A DNA stretch of 64,000 bases from Asticcacaulis excentricus CB 48 (lineage in GTDB: Bacteria; Pseudomonadota; Alphaproteobacteria; Caulobacterales; Caulobacteraceae): the NCBI RefSeq assembly GCF_000175215.2, contig NC_014816.1, forward strand, positions 803,001 to 867,000, in the 5' to 3' direction. Each line of letters begins with the position of its first letter. The first letter of the stretch is position 1. Position numbers and translations under genes: made by a program. Shown in pieces: positions 32,428 to 40,896 of the stretch. The notes beneath the pieces were generated by a model. That model saw nothing but the letters and a program-made list of their open reading frames with translations. It made no database searches and was not told where the DNA came from.

Positions 32428-34962
32428 ATGACCGCTTTGCGCCTTGCCTCCGTTTCTTTTGCCACCCTGATTCTGGCCGCACCGGCTCTGGCTCAAACCC
32501 AAACCCAAACCCAAACCGTAACGGGCTCAGGTGAGGCCAACGTGCCGGAAATCGTGGTGACGCTGCAAAAGCGCGAGCAGAAGCTGCTTAACGTGCCAGC
32601 AGCGGTGACGGGCCTTAGTGCGTCCTTCCTCACCGATGTTGGTGTCACCGACTTCGCTGAGATGTCTTTGTTCGTGCCGGGCTTTGAGGTCCAGGATCAG
32701 TCGCCGAACAACCCCGGTTTTGTGATGCGGGGCATCACCTCCGATTCGGGCGCGGCGACCGGCGAAGCACGCGTTTCGGTGTTTCAGGACGGTGTGTCAA
32801 TCTCGCGCGCACGCGGGGCCTATGTCGAACTGTTCGACCTCGACCGCGTCGAAGTGGCCAAGGGTCCGCAATCAACCCTGTTCGGGCGCGGCGCTCTGAT
32901 TGGGGCCGTCAATATCATCCAGGCCAAAGCGAAGCCCGTGCTGGATGGCAAGGCGGCCATCAGCGCGGGTGACTATAATTATCGTATGGCCGATGCAATG
33001 GTGAACGTGCCGCTCAGCGACACACTGGCCGTGCGCCTGTCGGGCCGTGCCAAGCACCGCGACGGCTATACCGAAAACCTACTGGGCGGTGAAGACTTCA
33101 ATGGTCTAGGCAGCGATGCCTTGCGCTTTACCGTCGCCTGGCGTCCGACCGATACCCTGCGTTTCGACCTGATCACCAACTATCAGAAGGATTCGACGCC
33201 GGGCACGGGTTTCAAGTCCGGCACCTTTACCCCGACCGACCCGACGACAGGGGCCGTGATCGGCGACCTATCGCCGACCTCCGGCGCGGCTCTGGCCAAC
33301 GGGGCTGGGTTCAAGAGCCGCGATCTGGGGCTTGAGCGCATTGTTGCCGGCACGACACTTCTGGGCGAATGGCGTCTTTCGGACGCCTATCGCCTGTCGT
33401 CGATCAGCGCCTATCGCCGCTTCTCAGCGTCGGAAGTGTTTGACGCCGACGGCATGTCGCTGCCACTGCTCGCCATTGCCGAAGACGCGAAGGGCAAACA
33501 GTGGTCTCAGGAACTGCGTCTCAACTACGATGCCGGCGGGGCGCTGTCATGGTTTGCAGGCCTGAGCTACTTCAAGGAAGAGGCCTCGACCGCTGTGCCG
33601 ATGCAGATCAATGAGCGTCTGGCGGGTCTGTTCTTGGGAAATGCTCTGGCACGCCCGACGCCGCAATCGCCCGCAGTACTGGACGCGACGGCCAATACCG
33701 CTTTCGGCGTGTTGTCGCCCTACGTGCTGACCAACCACCGCGAGTCTTCGGTGAGTTTCGGTAAAATAGAGTCGGTTGACGCCTACGCGGATCTCACCTG
33801 GCGCGTCACGCCGAAACTCGAACTCAGTGCGGGCGTACGCTACACGCGAGACGACAAGGTGTCCGGCTATGCCGCCTCGGTGGAAACCCCTTCGGCTCTG
33901 GCGGCCACCTCTAGCCTGACGCCGGTGATCACCGCCAATGTGCAGGCGCAGGTGACGCAACTGGTGACGCAGTATGTTCAGGCCACCGGCTCCCCGCCAT
34001 CGCAGGTTCAGATCAACACGTGGACGGCCCAGGTAACGCCGCTGGTCGTGCAGGCCGTCGTCGCCGGAATGCCGCCGGTCGGTATTTTCAAGCAGCCGAC
34101 ACCGGGCAATGGCAACCGCGTCGATCAAACCTTCTCGGACGACGGCGTCACCTATCGTCTGGTGGCGCGCTATGCCTTCAGCGATACGCTCAATGCCTAC
34201 GTCTCGGCGGCGCGCGGGCGTCAGCCCAAGGTGGTCAGCGGCGATTCGGGCAGCACACCGCTGGCTGCGCCGAAGTTTACCTCTGCCGACGCCGAAATCG
34301 TCGATAGCCTCGAACTGGGCCTGAAGATGCGCCTGCTGGACGGTCGCCTGAGCTGGGATACGGCGGTCTATGGCTATAAATACAAAAACTTCCAGACGCA
34401 GGTCGCGACCTCGAGCGGCGGCCTTATCACGGTCAGCGCGGGTCAAGCCGACGCCTATGGCCTTGAAACCCAGGCCTACTTCCGCCTGACGCCGGGGGCC
34501 GACCTGTTTCTTACATACGCCTACAGCCACGCCCGCTTCGGCAACGGCCTTTATGAAGACAACCGCTTCCGCCTGAACCCGGACCACAGCCTGTCCTTTG
34601 GCGGCCGCTTCAAGTTCAGCACGCAAAACGCCCGCTTCTGGTTCACCCCGACCTACACCTGGCAATCGGAAGTCGTCTTTGACGACAATAACGACTTTCC
34701 GAAGTATCAGCCGGCGGTGCCGGGCCTGCGTCCGGTGGCTGATACCAAACAGGACGAAAAGCAGGACGCCTATGGCCTCCTAAACCTGCGTCTGGGCTAT
34801 GCGCCGCTGAACGCCCCGTGGTCGGTCGAAGTCTACGCCGACAACGTCACCGACGAGGCCTATATCAAGGATGCGGGCAATACGGGTGACAATCTCGGTA
34901 TTGCCACCTTTATCGCCGGCGAACCGCGCATGGTCGGCGTGACGCTGCGCATCAATTACTGA
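32428..34962 (+). CDS. TonB-dependent outer-membrane receptor
   Basis: 844 residues from the ATG at 32428 with AAAGGAA upstream. Signal peptide to about residue 23 (ALAQ), a QTQTQTQT low-complexity stretch encoded by four tandem CAAACC units (32494-32517), TonB-box-like PEIVVTLQKRE, plug domain (about 40-170; FVMRGITSD, VFQDGV, VELFDLDRVEVAKGPQSTLFGRG) and a 22-strand barrel ending VGVTLRINY. Such receptors import iron chelates, vitamins or carbohydrates. Pairing with a PhoD phosphatase 111 bases downstream suggests a phosphoester ligand here, by context only. Confidence 0.92.
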   Translation: MTALRLASVSFATLILAAPALAQTQTQTQTVTGSGEANVPEIVVTLQKREQKLLNVPAAVTGLSASFLTDVGVTDFAEMSLFVPGFEVQDQSPNNPGFVMRGITSDSGAATGEARVSVFQDGVSISRARGAYVELFDLDRVEVAKGPQSTLFGRGALIGAVNIIQAKAKPVLDGKAAISAGDYNYRMADAMVNVPLSDTLAVRLSGRAKHRDGYTENLLGGEDFNGLGSDALRFTVAWRPTDTLRFDLITNYQKDSTPGTGFKSGTFTPTDPTTGAVIGDLSPTSGAALANGAGFKSRDLGLERIVAGTTLLGEWRLSDAYRLSSISAYRRFSASEVFDADGMSLPLLAIAEDAKGKQWSQELRLNYDAGGALSWFAGLSYFKEEASTAVPMQINERLAGLFLGNALARPTPQSPAVLDATANTAFGVLSPYVLTNHRESSVSFGKIESVDAYADLTWRVTPKLELSAGVRYTRDDKVSGYAASVETPSALAATSSLTPVITANVQAQVTQLVTQYVQATGSPPSQVQINTWTAQVTPLVVQAVVAGMPPVGIFKQPTPGNGNRVDQTFSDDGVTYRLVARYAFSDTLNAYVSAARGRQPKVVSGDSGSTPLAAPKFTSADAEIVDSLELGLKMRLLDGRLSWDTAVYGYKYKNFQTQVATSSGGLITVSAGQADAYGLETQAYFRLTPGADLFLTYAYSHARFGNGLYEDNRFRLNPDHSLSFGGRFKFSTQNARFWFTPTYTWQSEVVFDDNNDFPKYQPAVPGLRPVADTKQDEKQDAYGLLNLRLGYAPLNAPWSVEVYADNVTDEAYIKDAGNTGDNLGIATFIAGEPRMVGVTLRINY

Positions 34963-34996
34963 GCTCTCGGGCCTGTGGATAAGCCTGTGAATAAAA

Positions 34997-35025
34997 CTGT
35001 CATGCAGGCGCAATAACCCTGTCAC
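34997..35025 (+). promoter_or_regulatory. Pho-box-like array upstream of the PhoD-type phosphatase
   Basis: CTGTCAT (34997-35003) and CTGTCAC (35019-35025) are exactly 22 bases apart, two periods of 11. The intervening heptamer in register is GCGCAAT (35008-35014). PhoB binds direct heptamer repeats with four-base spacers, so this looks like a three-half-site array with a poor middle. It lies 48 bases before the ATG. Confidence 0.5.
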
Positions 35026-35073
35026 CGAAGCGGCTTATGGCCGGTCGTGAACTCATGGCAGGGGACGGCACAG

Positions 35074-36780
35074 ATGAGCGCGACGTATAAGGTAAGCCGC
35101 CGCAAGGCACTGATGGCCTTCGGTCTGATGGGGGCGGCGCCGGCCGTCTCCGGGTCCGGTCAGGCGCCGATCAAGGGCGCGCACTTTGCGCACGGCGTGG
35201 CGGCGGGCGATCCGTTGAGCGACCGCCTGATCCTGTGGACGCGCGTGTCGGGCCTTGAGGTCGCTACCGAAGTCGTGTGGCAGATCGCCGAACACGCTGA
35301 TTTCCGCAAGCTGACCGGCACCGGTCGTGTCATCACCGACGCCGGGTGCGACTACACGGTCAAGATCGATGCGCAGGGTCTTAAGGCGGGGCAGATCTAC
35401 TATTACCGCTTCGTCTGTCAGGGCGTGATCTCACCCGTTGGGCAGGCCAAGACCTTGCCTGTTCAGACCGATCGCGTCGTGCTGGCCGTCGCCTCGTGCT
35501 CGCTGTTTTCCAACGGTTACTTCAATGCTTATCGCGCCATTGCCGATCTCAAAGAGGTCGATGCCGTCCTGCACCTGGGCGACTATATCTACGAATACGG
35601 CGCGGGACTGAACGACTACGGCATGGGCAATGGCCGCCTGCTGGGCCGCATCCCCGAGCCGCCGCACGAGATCGTCACTCTGGCCGACTACCGCACCCGT
35701 CACGCCCAGTACAAGGCCGATACCGACCTTCAGGCGGCGCACGCCCGCGCGGCTTGGATATGCGTCTTTGACGACCACGAAATGTGTAACGACCCGTGGA
35801 TGCACGGCGCCGAAAACCACCAGCCGGCGACCGAAGGCGACTTCGATGTGCGTAAGGCCGCTGCGCTGAAGGCCTATCGCGAATGGATGCCCATTCGTGA
35901 CCCGCAGCCGGGTATGCTGTCCGAAGCCATCTACCGCTCCTTCCGTTTCGGGCAACTGGCCGAGCTGTTCATGACAGAGACGCGCTTTTTGGGCCGTACC
36001 AAGCAGCTCGACTACCAGAGCGATCTCAAGCGCGATGCGGCAGGCAAGGCCGATTACGCCGCCTTTCGCGCCGAGCTGAACGCGCCCGAACGCGAACTGT
36101 TGGGGGCCACGCAGCGCCAGTGGCTTCAGGCTGGCCTGAAGGCCTCAGTGTCCGATGGCGTGCGCTGGCAGGTGTTCGGTAACCAGGTGGTTATGGCCAA
36201 GGTCAAGGGCCCGGACCTCAAGGCGCTTTATGGTGAAGAGCGCATCACTGGCATGCTGAAGATGTTACCGCCCAATGTGGCCGGCGTCATCGGGCCGATG
36301 ATCGACCTGTTCAGCCAGAGCGAAGACCCGCTGCCGCTCAATCTCGATGCCTGGGATGGCTATCCGGCCGAGCGCGAACGCCTCTATGGCCTCATCCGCG
36401 AAGCCAAGGCGCGTGTCGTGGTGCTGTCGGGCGACAGCCATCAGGCCTGGGCCAACGAACTGCACGACGCCAAGGGCGAGCGTGTGGCGGTGGAGCTGGG
36501 CGTCACGGCAATTTCGAGCCCGACCGTGTGGTTCGACCACCTGCTGCCCAATTTCAGCCTTGCGAAGGTGCTCGCCGATCAGAACGATGAAGTGCTGGCC
36601 GCCTCGACCGACCGCAACGGCTTTGTGCGTTTGACCCTGACTCCAGAAACAGCGACAGGTGAGTGGGTGTCGGTTTCGACCATCACCACGCGCGATTATC
36701 TGGTCACGGTAGATGGCACCTTCGCCGCCGAGGCTGAGGTCGATGGCGTCGGGCCTTTGAAGGTGATTTCTATCGTCTGA
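35074..36780 (+). CDS. PhoD-type alkaline phosphatase/phosphodiesterase, Tat-exported
   Basis: 568 residues from the ATG at 35074 (GGGGA upstream). The N-terminus KVSRRKALMAFGLMGAAP is a twin-arginine signal, as expected for calcium/iron PhoD enzymes that fold with metal in the cytosol. PhoD hallmarks: FAHGVAAGDPLSDRLILWTRV, VLHLGDYIYEYG, CVFDDHEMCNDPWMHGAENH, GATQRQWLQAGL, WQVFGNQVVM and VVLSGDSHQAWANEL. It releases phosphate from mono- and diesters in the periplasm. Likely induced by phosphate starvation, given the Pho-like repeats upstream. Confidence 0.93.
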   Translation: MSATYKVSRRKALMAFGLMGAAPAVSGSGQAPIKGAHFAHGVAAGDPLSDRLILWTRVSGLEVATEVVWQIAEHADFRKLTGTGRVITDAGCDYTVKIDAQGLKAGQIYYYRFVCQGVISPVGQAKTLPVQTDRVVLAVASCSLFSNGYFNAYRAIADLKEVDAVLHLGDYIYEYGAGLNDYGMGNGRLLGRIPEPPHEIVTLADYRTRHAQYKADTDLQAAHARAAWICVFDDHEMCNDPWMHGAENHQPATEGDFDVRKAAALKAYREWMPIRDPQPGMLSEAIYRSFRFGQLAELFMTETRFLGRTKQLDYQSDLKRDAAGKADYAAFRAELNAPERELLGATQRQWLQAGLKASVSDGVRWQVFGNQVVMAKVKGPDLKALYGEERITGMLKMLPPNVAGVIGPMIDLFSQSEDPLPLNLDAWDGYPAERERLYGLIREAKARVVVLSGDSHQAWANELHDAKGERVAVELGVTAISSPTVWFDHLLPNFSLAKVLADQNDEVLAASTDRNGFVRLTLTPETATGEWVSVSTITTRDYLVTVDGTFAAEAEVDGVGPLKVISIV

Positions 36781-36861
36781 TATTAGCTTCGGGCTTGATT
36801 GTATTCTGTGCTTGCCCATCTGGGGTGGAGTGCCGCACCGGGCACCTATAAGAGACTGTCC

Positions 36862-37383
36862 ATGACCCAGATACCGCCTGTTTCGATCTATTCGATGACC
36901 GTGCCCGTTCTCATCAACGCGATGAAGAACCTGACCCATATCCTCAGCAAGGCCGAGGCCTTCGCCGAAACCAAAAAGATCGACCCGTCAGTGGTCATCG
37001 AAGCGCGTCTTGCGCTCGATATGCACCCGCTGCGCCGTCAGATTCAGTCGGTGTCGGATACGGCCAAGGGGGCTGTGGCGCGCCTGACCGGCACGGAGAT
37101 CCCGTCTATGGCCGACACAGAAACGAGCTTTGCCGAGCTGAAAGACCGTCTGGTCAAGACTATTGCCTATATCGAATCCGTCGATCCGGCCCTGTTTGAC
37201 GGTGCCGAAAGCCGCGATGTGGTGCTGAAACTGCCGAACCGCGAAATTCCGTTTACGGGCTACAGCTATGTCGTCGGCTTCGTCATCCCCAACCTGTTCT
37301 TCCACGTGACGACCGCCTACGCCATCCTGCGCCATTATGGCGTCGAACTGGGCAAGACCGACTATCTGCGCGGCGGGTTGTAA
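36862..37383 (+). CDS. DUF1993 family protein
   Basis: 173 residues from the ATG at 36862. Family marks: IYSMTVPVLINAMKNLTHILSKAEAFA, RLALDMHPLRRQIQSVSDTAKG, the region VLKLPNREIPFTGYSYVVGFVIPN and a final FHVTTAYAILRHYGVELGKTDYL. DUF1993 belongs to the DinB-like four-helix bundles, which often bind a metal through histidines. Function unknown. Cytosolic, single gene. Confidence 0.88.
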   Translation: MTQIPPVSIYSMTVPVLINAMKNLTHILSKAEAFAETKKIDPSVVIEARLALDMHPLRRQIQSVSDTAKGAVARLTGTEIPSMADTETSFAELKDRLVKTIAYIESVDPALFDGAESRDVVLKLPNREIPFTGYSYVVGFVIPNLFFHVTTAYAILRHYGVELGKTDYLRGGL

Positions 37384-37413
37384 GCACACTTGCCACCCTG
37401 CGGGGATGAGTTT

Positions 37414-37446
37414 AGCCTCCTGTTTTAACAACGGGGGGCTTTTTTC
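37414..37446 (+). terminator. Terminator whose 3' arm holds the next gene's Shine-Dalgarno
   Basis: AGCCTCC (37414-37420) pairs with GGGGGCT (37434-37440), loop 13 bases, then TTTTTT (37441-37446). The ATG of the TPR protein is the very next codon after one C, and GGGGGG (37433-37438) is its only plausible ribosome binding site. Confidence 0.7.
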
Positions 37447-38232
37447 ATGCTGTTTCGCAGCACACTCATCGCTTTATGCGCGGCGCTGGCTTTTTCCGGC
37501 AACGCGGTGGCGCAGGACGCAACCAACGACGCCGGAAAACCAGAGCTAGATGTGGTGGCTTGCCAGTCGGGGGACAAGGCTGCCGAGGCGAAGGCACAGG
37601 CTGTCGCGCAAGCCTTTTCGGCGGCCTTTCAGGCGGCTGACCGGGCTAAAGTTCTTGCGCTGGTGCCGGATATGGAGGCCGTCATGGCCACGGCCCCTGC
37701 GCCCTATTACCTCGAGCGCTGCGACGACCACATCAATGTCTACACCAGCAATATGACGGCGGCGCTGATGGTTGGCGTTATGGCCGCAGGTGGCGATAAA
37801 GACGGTAAGACCAAGCTCAATATCAATTTGTCGGGGCCGACGCCCTATGCGACCATCGCGCATGGATTGGGCTGGGTCTACGCGGATCGCAAGGACTTTG
37901 CGCGGTGCATCACGATACTTGAGGACGGGCTGAAGCGTGATCCGTTCGATGAGGCGATGATCGCCGAGCATCTGTTCTGTCTGGGGCAGGCGGGGCGCAG
38001 CGAGGAAACCATCGAAGCGGCCGACAAGCATCTGAACAACTTCATGTTGGGCCTGTCAGATATGGGTAAGGCCGCGATATTGCGTCGCAAGGGCTATGCC
38101 CTGATCGAACTCAACCGCTGGGACGAGGCCGAGGCGGCGTACAAGGCGTCGCTAAAACTCGACCCGAAAAATCAGATCGCTAGAAATGAGCTGATCTATA
38201 TCCAGCAAGTGAAGAAGAAACTTAAGCCGTAA
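37447..38232 (+). CDS. Periplasmic TPR protein
   Basis: 261 residues, Sec signal peptide (1-22, AVAQ). After a globular helical part (30-130) come TPR motifs: ATIAHGLGWVYADRKDFARCITILEDGLKRDP, AEHLFCLGQAGRSEETIEAADKHL and GYALIELNRWDEAEAAYKASLKLDPKN, the last a near-perfect unit. Likely an envelope scaffold. It overlaps the convergent dehydrogenase-like gene by 11 bases. The partner is unknown. Confidence 0.82.
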   Translation: MLFRSTLIALCAALAFSGNAVAQDATNDAGKPELDVVACQSGDKAAEAKAQAVAQAFSAAFQAADRAKVLALVPDMEAVMATAPAPYYLERCDDHINVYTSNMTAALMVGVMAAGGDKDGKTKLNINLSGPTPYATIAHGLGWVYADRKDFARCITILEDGLKRDPFDEAMIAEHLFCLGQAGRSEETIEAADKHLNNFMLGLSDMGKAAILRRKGYALIELNRWDEAEAAYKASLKLDPKNQIARNELIYIQQVKKKLKP

Positions 38233-39298
38233 CAATATCGAACGGTTCCAGCGCGGCCAGATAGTCGGCGAGGGTTATCTGGCCAAGGCTAGAGCGCGCG
38301 CCGGGGGCGGTGGTGCCCCCCTTAGCCAGACGTTCGGCCAACAGAATGGCCGGGACCGAAGGGATTTGCGGCCCGTCGCCATTGCGCGCAATGATGTGCC
38401 AGTCGAGGTGTAGCGGTTGTCCGTCCAGTCCCGTGCCCGACAGGACGATGAACATGCCGCCATCGTCGGAGCCCAGCGGATCGAACAGGTCAGCCGCCTT
38501 CAGCAGGGGCTTGGCCAGTCTTGCCAACGGAAAAGGAAGCAGCTTCCAGCGCACGCCCCACGACAGGGCCCACAGCCCCAGATGGATAAAACCCAACTCC
38601 AGCCCAGCCCCGAAACGGATCGACCGTAAGCCATAGGTGGCGGGCAGAAGGTCGAGATCGGGAATATCGCAATCGCCCATAAGGCGCGGCCCCAGATGGG
38701 GGAAGACGTGCCGCCGGAGGCCCTGCCAGCCATAGGCCGTTGGATGCCCGGCAAAGGGTTTAAGCGGTTTTCCCACATAGGACAGGATGGCCGCCGTGGT
38801 TGCCAGGCCGCGCTCGGCCCCTTGGCCGGGGCAGATGCCGAAATCGAGCGCCTCAAGTGTCGCAAAGCGGTCGCGGAAATGGTTCAGTACCGCCGAAGAC
38901 AGGCACGGCACGGTCGAAGCGCCGCTGATGGCCACAATCCCCGCCGCCTTGGCTGCGGCGTCCAGCCGATCAAAGCCCACTACGAAACCTCGCGCATCGG
39001 ACAGATCGACATAGTGTACCCTCGCCGCGATGCAGGCTTCGGCTACGCCATAGTCAGCGTTCTGATACGGCCCAGCGGTGTGCACCACGACGCTGGGTTT
39101 GAGCGTGCGCAGGGCTTCGGACAAACCGCTACTGAGGTCGAAGGCCGCCCATTGCGCCCCAATCGACCGGGCACAGGTTTTGGCCTTACTGGCGTCGCGA
39201 CCGGCGATGATCACCGGCACGTCACGGCGGATCAGGCCCGCCGCGATGCGCTTGCCGAAATTGCCATAGCCGCCCAGGATCAGCACCTTACCCGTCAA
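38222..39298 (-). CDS. Saccharopine-dehydrogenase-like NAD(P)-binding protein
   Basis: 358 residues. N-terminal Rossmann fold KVLILGGYGNFGKRIAAGLI and IIAGRDASKA, then VVVHTAGPYQNADYGVAEACI and HYVDLSDARGFV typical of the saccharopine dehydrogenase NADP-binding family. The C-terminal part (about 180-340) contains a hydrophobic stretch and DDGGMFIVLSGTG. The substrate is unknown; homologues include trans-acting enoyl reductases. It overlaps the DUF4166 gene by 11 bases and is the last gene of a three-gene minus-strand operon. Confidence 0.85.
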   Translation of the reverse strand: MTGKVLILGGYGNFGKRIAAGLIRRDVPVIIAGRDASKAKTCARSIGAQWAAFDLSSGLSEALRTLKPSVVVHTAGPYQNADYGVAEACIAARVHYVDLSDARGFVVGFDRLDAAAKAAGIVAISGASTVPCLSSAVLNHFRDRFATLEALDFGICPGQGAERGLATTAAILSYVGKPLKPFAGHPTAYGWQGLRRHVFPHLGPRLMGDCDIPDLDLLPATYGLRSIRFGAGLELGFIHLGLWALSWGVRWKLLPFPLARLAKPLLKAADLFDPLGSDDGGMFIVLSGTGLDGQPLHLDWHIIARNGDGPQIPSVPAILLAERLAKGGTTAPGARSSLGQITLADYLAALEPFDIVTA

Positions 39299-39896
39299 GA
39301 CGCATCTCCGTCACGCGAAAGGCCCCGCCATAGCTATAGAGTTTACCTAACCACGGGTGGCGCAGTTCCATATACATGCGGAAACAGTCGTCTCCTGTGG
39401 CCTCTTCCCACGCATCGCCGCGTCCGGCCAGACCACTTATCGGCAGAGGCATGTCGAGGCCGAACAGTCGCCATACATAGCCGGCGTGTTGCAATCGCAC
39501 CCGGCCTTCGTGATAGTCGTAATGGGCCTGCCAGCCTATGCCGGTGGCCATATATTCCGTTACGTGGTGCGGGCGTTTCGACACCATGCGCGAGCGGAAG
39601 GTAACGGGGGCGCGCCCTGCAAAACGAAAGAGACGCTCAAACACAAAGGCATCGCTGTCGAGTTCGGAGCGGAAATGCACGGTCACCGGCACGGCCTTGC
39701 CCTCATAGGGCGTCAACATGCCCGTCGCCCTGATCAGCCATGACAAACGCCGCAGCAGCGGGTGCATCTCGACATCCAGAGTGCCTTCGACGATCACATG
39801 ATCGCGCGTAAACGGACGGTTGGCATAGTGAGCTTTGAGCGCCGGGGGCAGGGCGTCCCATTGTTCGGCAAAGATGGTGGCGAAGGTGGTGTTCAT
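39288..39896 (-). CDS. DUF4166 family protein
   Basis: 202 residues from the ATG at 39896, which overlaps the DCC gene stop by 4 bases (ATGA). Family traits: LPPALKAHYANRPF at the start, the central PVTVHFRSELDSDAFVFERLFRF, and the C-terminal WLGKLYSYGGAFRVTEM. No signal or membrane helix. DUF4166 has no assigned function and is often encoded beside or fused to saccharopine-dehydrogenase-like proteins, as here. Confidence 0.85.
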   Translation of the reverse strand: MNTTFATIFAEQWDALPPALKAHYANRPFTRDHVIVEGTLDVEMHPLLRRLSWLIRATGMLTPYEGKAVPVTVHFRSELDSDAFVFERLFRFAGRAPVTFRSRMVSKRPHHVTEYMATGIGWQAHYDYHEGRVRLQHAGYVWRLFGLDMPLPISGLAGRGDAWEEATGDDCFRMYMELRHPWLGKLYSYGGAFRVTEMRLDG

Positions 39897-40318
39897 ATCT
39901 GCGTCTTTCCAGCCAGTCTGAGGCTGAGATTGCGCCCCGCCCGCAGCAACGCATAGAGCCAGCGCGTGCGGCGCGGCGAGCGGAATATCCAGGCATTGAA
40001 ATGGTTGAGAAGATTGCTGGTCGACCCTAGAACCGCCAGCCGGTTCAGCGCCTCGGCCCCGTGGTGCCATTGATTGCCATAGACCACGACGATGCCCTGA
40101 TTGAGGTCAAGCTGACGGGCGCGAATCTCTGTCAGAATGGGGTGATCGGGGTCACCACGCGCATCGAGCGTCTGCAGACGCCCCACGGCCCGATTGATGC
40201 GATAGCCCAGAGCGCCGGAGCGGCACAGCACGCAGTCACCATCATAGACAAGCCAGAGAGTATGAGCTTCCTCCCTGATCTCAGGGGAGGTGCGGGGTGT
40301 TTTCGCTGACTTGTCCAT
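39893..40318 (-). CDS. DCC family thiol-disulfide oxidoreductase-like protein (DUF393)
   Basis: 141 residues from the ATG at 40318. The DCC motif is in WLVYDGDCVLCRSGALGYRI; the remainder contains LGSTSNLLNHFNAWIFRSPRRTRWLYALLRAGRN, in the usual family layout. The family is named for the Asp-x-Cys-x-x-Cys site and presumed to be a redox protein. The first ~17 residues (PRTSPEIREE) are encoded by a CCTCCC/GGGAGG palindrome and may be a late insertion. First gene of the DCC-DUF4166-dehydrogenase operon. Confidence 0.85.
   Translation of the reverse strand: MDKSAKTPRTSPEIREEAHTLWLVYDGDCVLCRSGALGYRINRAVGRLQTLDARGDPDHPILTEIRARQLDLNQGIVVVYGNQWHHGAEALNRLAVLGSTSNLLNHFNAWIFRSPRRTRWLYALLRAGRNLSLRLAGKTQI
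40270..40290. repeat. GC-rich palindrome inside the DCC protein start
   Basis: CCTCCC-TGATCTCAG-GGGAGG, nearly identical to the intergenic hairpin at 46445-46466 (CCTCCC-TTGATTTCAG-GGGAGG). It encodes part of the non-conserved N-terminus of the DCC protein. Confidence 0.6.
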
Positions 40319-40371
40319 TCGATCCCCTGCCACTATGACAGGGAGTCTAGGCGCGAAGGGGAGGAGGATCA

Positions 40372-40833
40372 ATGCTCTATCTGTGGGTGAAGTGGGTGCA
40401 TGTGGTCTCATCGACCATTCTCTTCGGTACCGGCATAGGCACGGCCTTTTTCATGTTTATGGCTAATCGCCGCAAAGAGGTGGCGGGCATCGCCTTTGCT
40501 TCCCGCCATGTGGTCATAGCCGATTGGCTGTTCACCACGCCCGCCGTCATCGTGCAGCTTCTCAGCGGTCTGTGGCTGGTGCATTTGGGCGGGCTGGAGC
40601 TGTTTGGCGGCTGGGTTCTGGGGGGATTGCTGCTGTATCTCTTTGCCGGGGCCTGCTGGTTGCCGGTGGTGTGGATGCAGATAAGGATGCGCGATCTGGC
40701 AAAAGTCGCCTATGCATCGGGTGAGCCCCTGCCGCGGCTCTACTGGATCTATGAGCGGTGGTGGGTGATCCTTGGGGCGTTGGCCTTTCCGGCGATTGTG
40801 GTGGTTTTCTATCTGATGGTCGTAAAGCCCTAA
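40372..40833 (+). CDS. DUF2269 family membrane protein
   Basis: 153 residues with four membrane helices. LWVKWVHVVSSTILFGTGIGTAFFM at the start and the conserved DWLFTTPAVIVQLLSGLWLV and CWLPVVWMQIRMRDLA segments define DUF2269. Unknown function; conserved His and Trp in the helices suggest a cofactor-binding role. Divergent from the DCC operon with 53 bases between; the two are commonly neighbours in proteobacteria, to my knowledge. Confidence 0.88.
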   Translation: MLYLWVKWVHVVSSTILFGTGIGTAFFMFMANRRKEVAGIAFASRHVVIADWLFTTPAVIVQLLSGLWLVHLGGLELFGGWVLGGLLLYLFAGACWLPVVWMQIRMRDLAKVAYASGEPLPRLYWIYERWWVILGALAFPAIVVVFYLMVVKP

Positions 40834-40896
40834 CCTTGATGTTTGCGCTTTCATGCCCATGTGTGCGTCACACTGGACCTATTGAGGGAAAAGACC

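Noticed and set aside
32494..32517. Four CAAACC units in the receptor gene as a phase-variation tract
   Set aside because: The unit is six bases, so slippage keeps the frame and only changes a Gln-Thr run behind the signal peptide. Four units is also short.
33547..34665. 372-codon open frame opposite the TonB receptor
   Set aside because: It lies entirely within the receptor barrel and its translation is Arg/Gly/His-rich without domains, as expected for a shadow frame.
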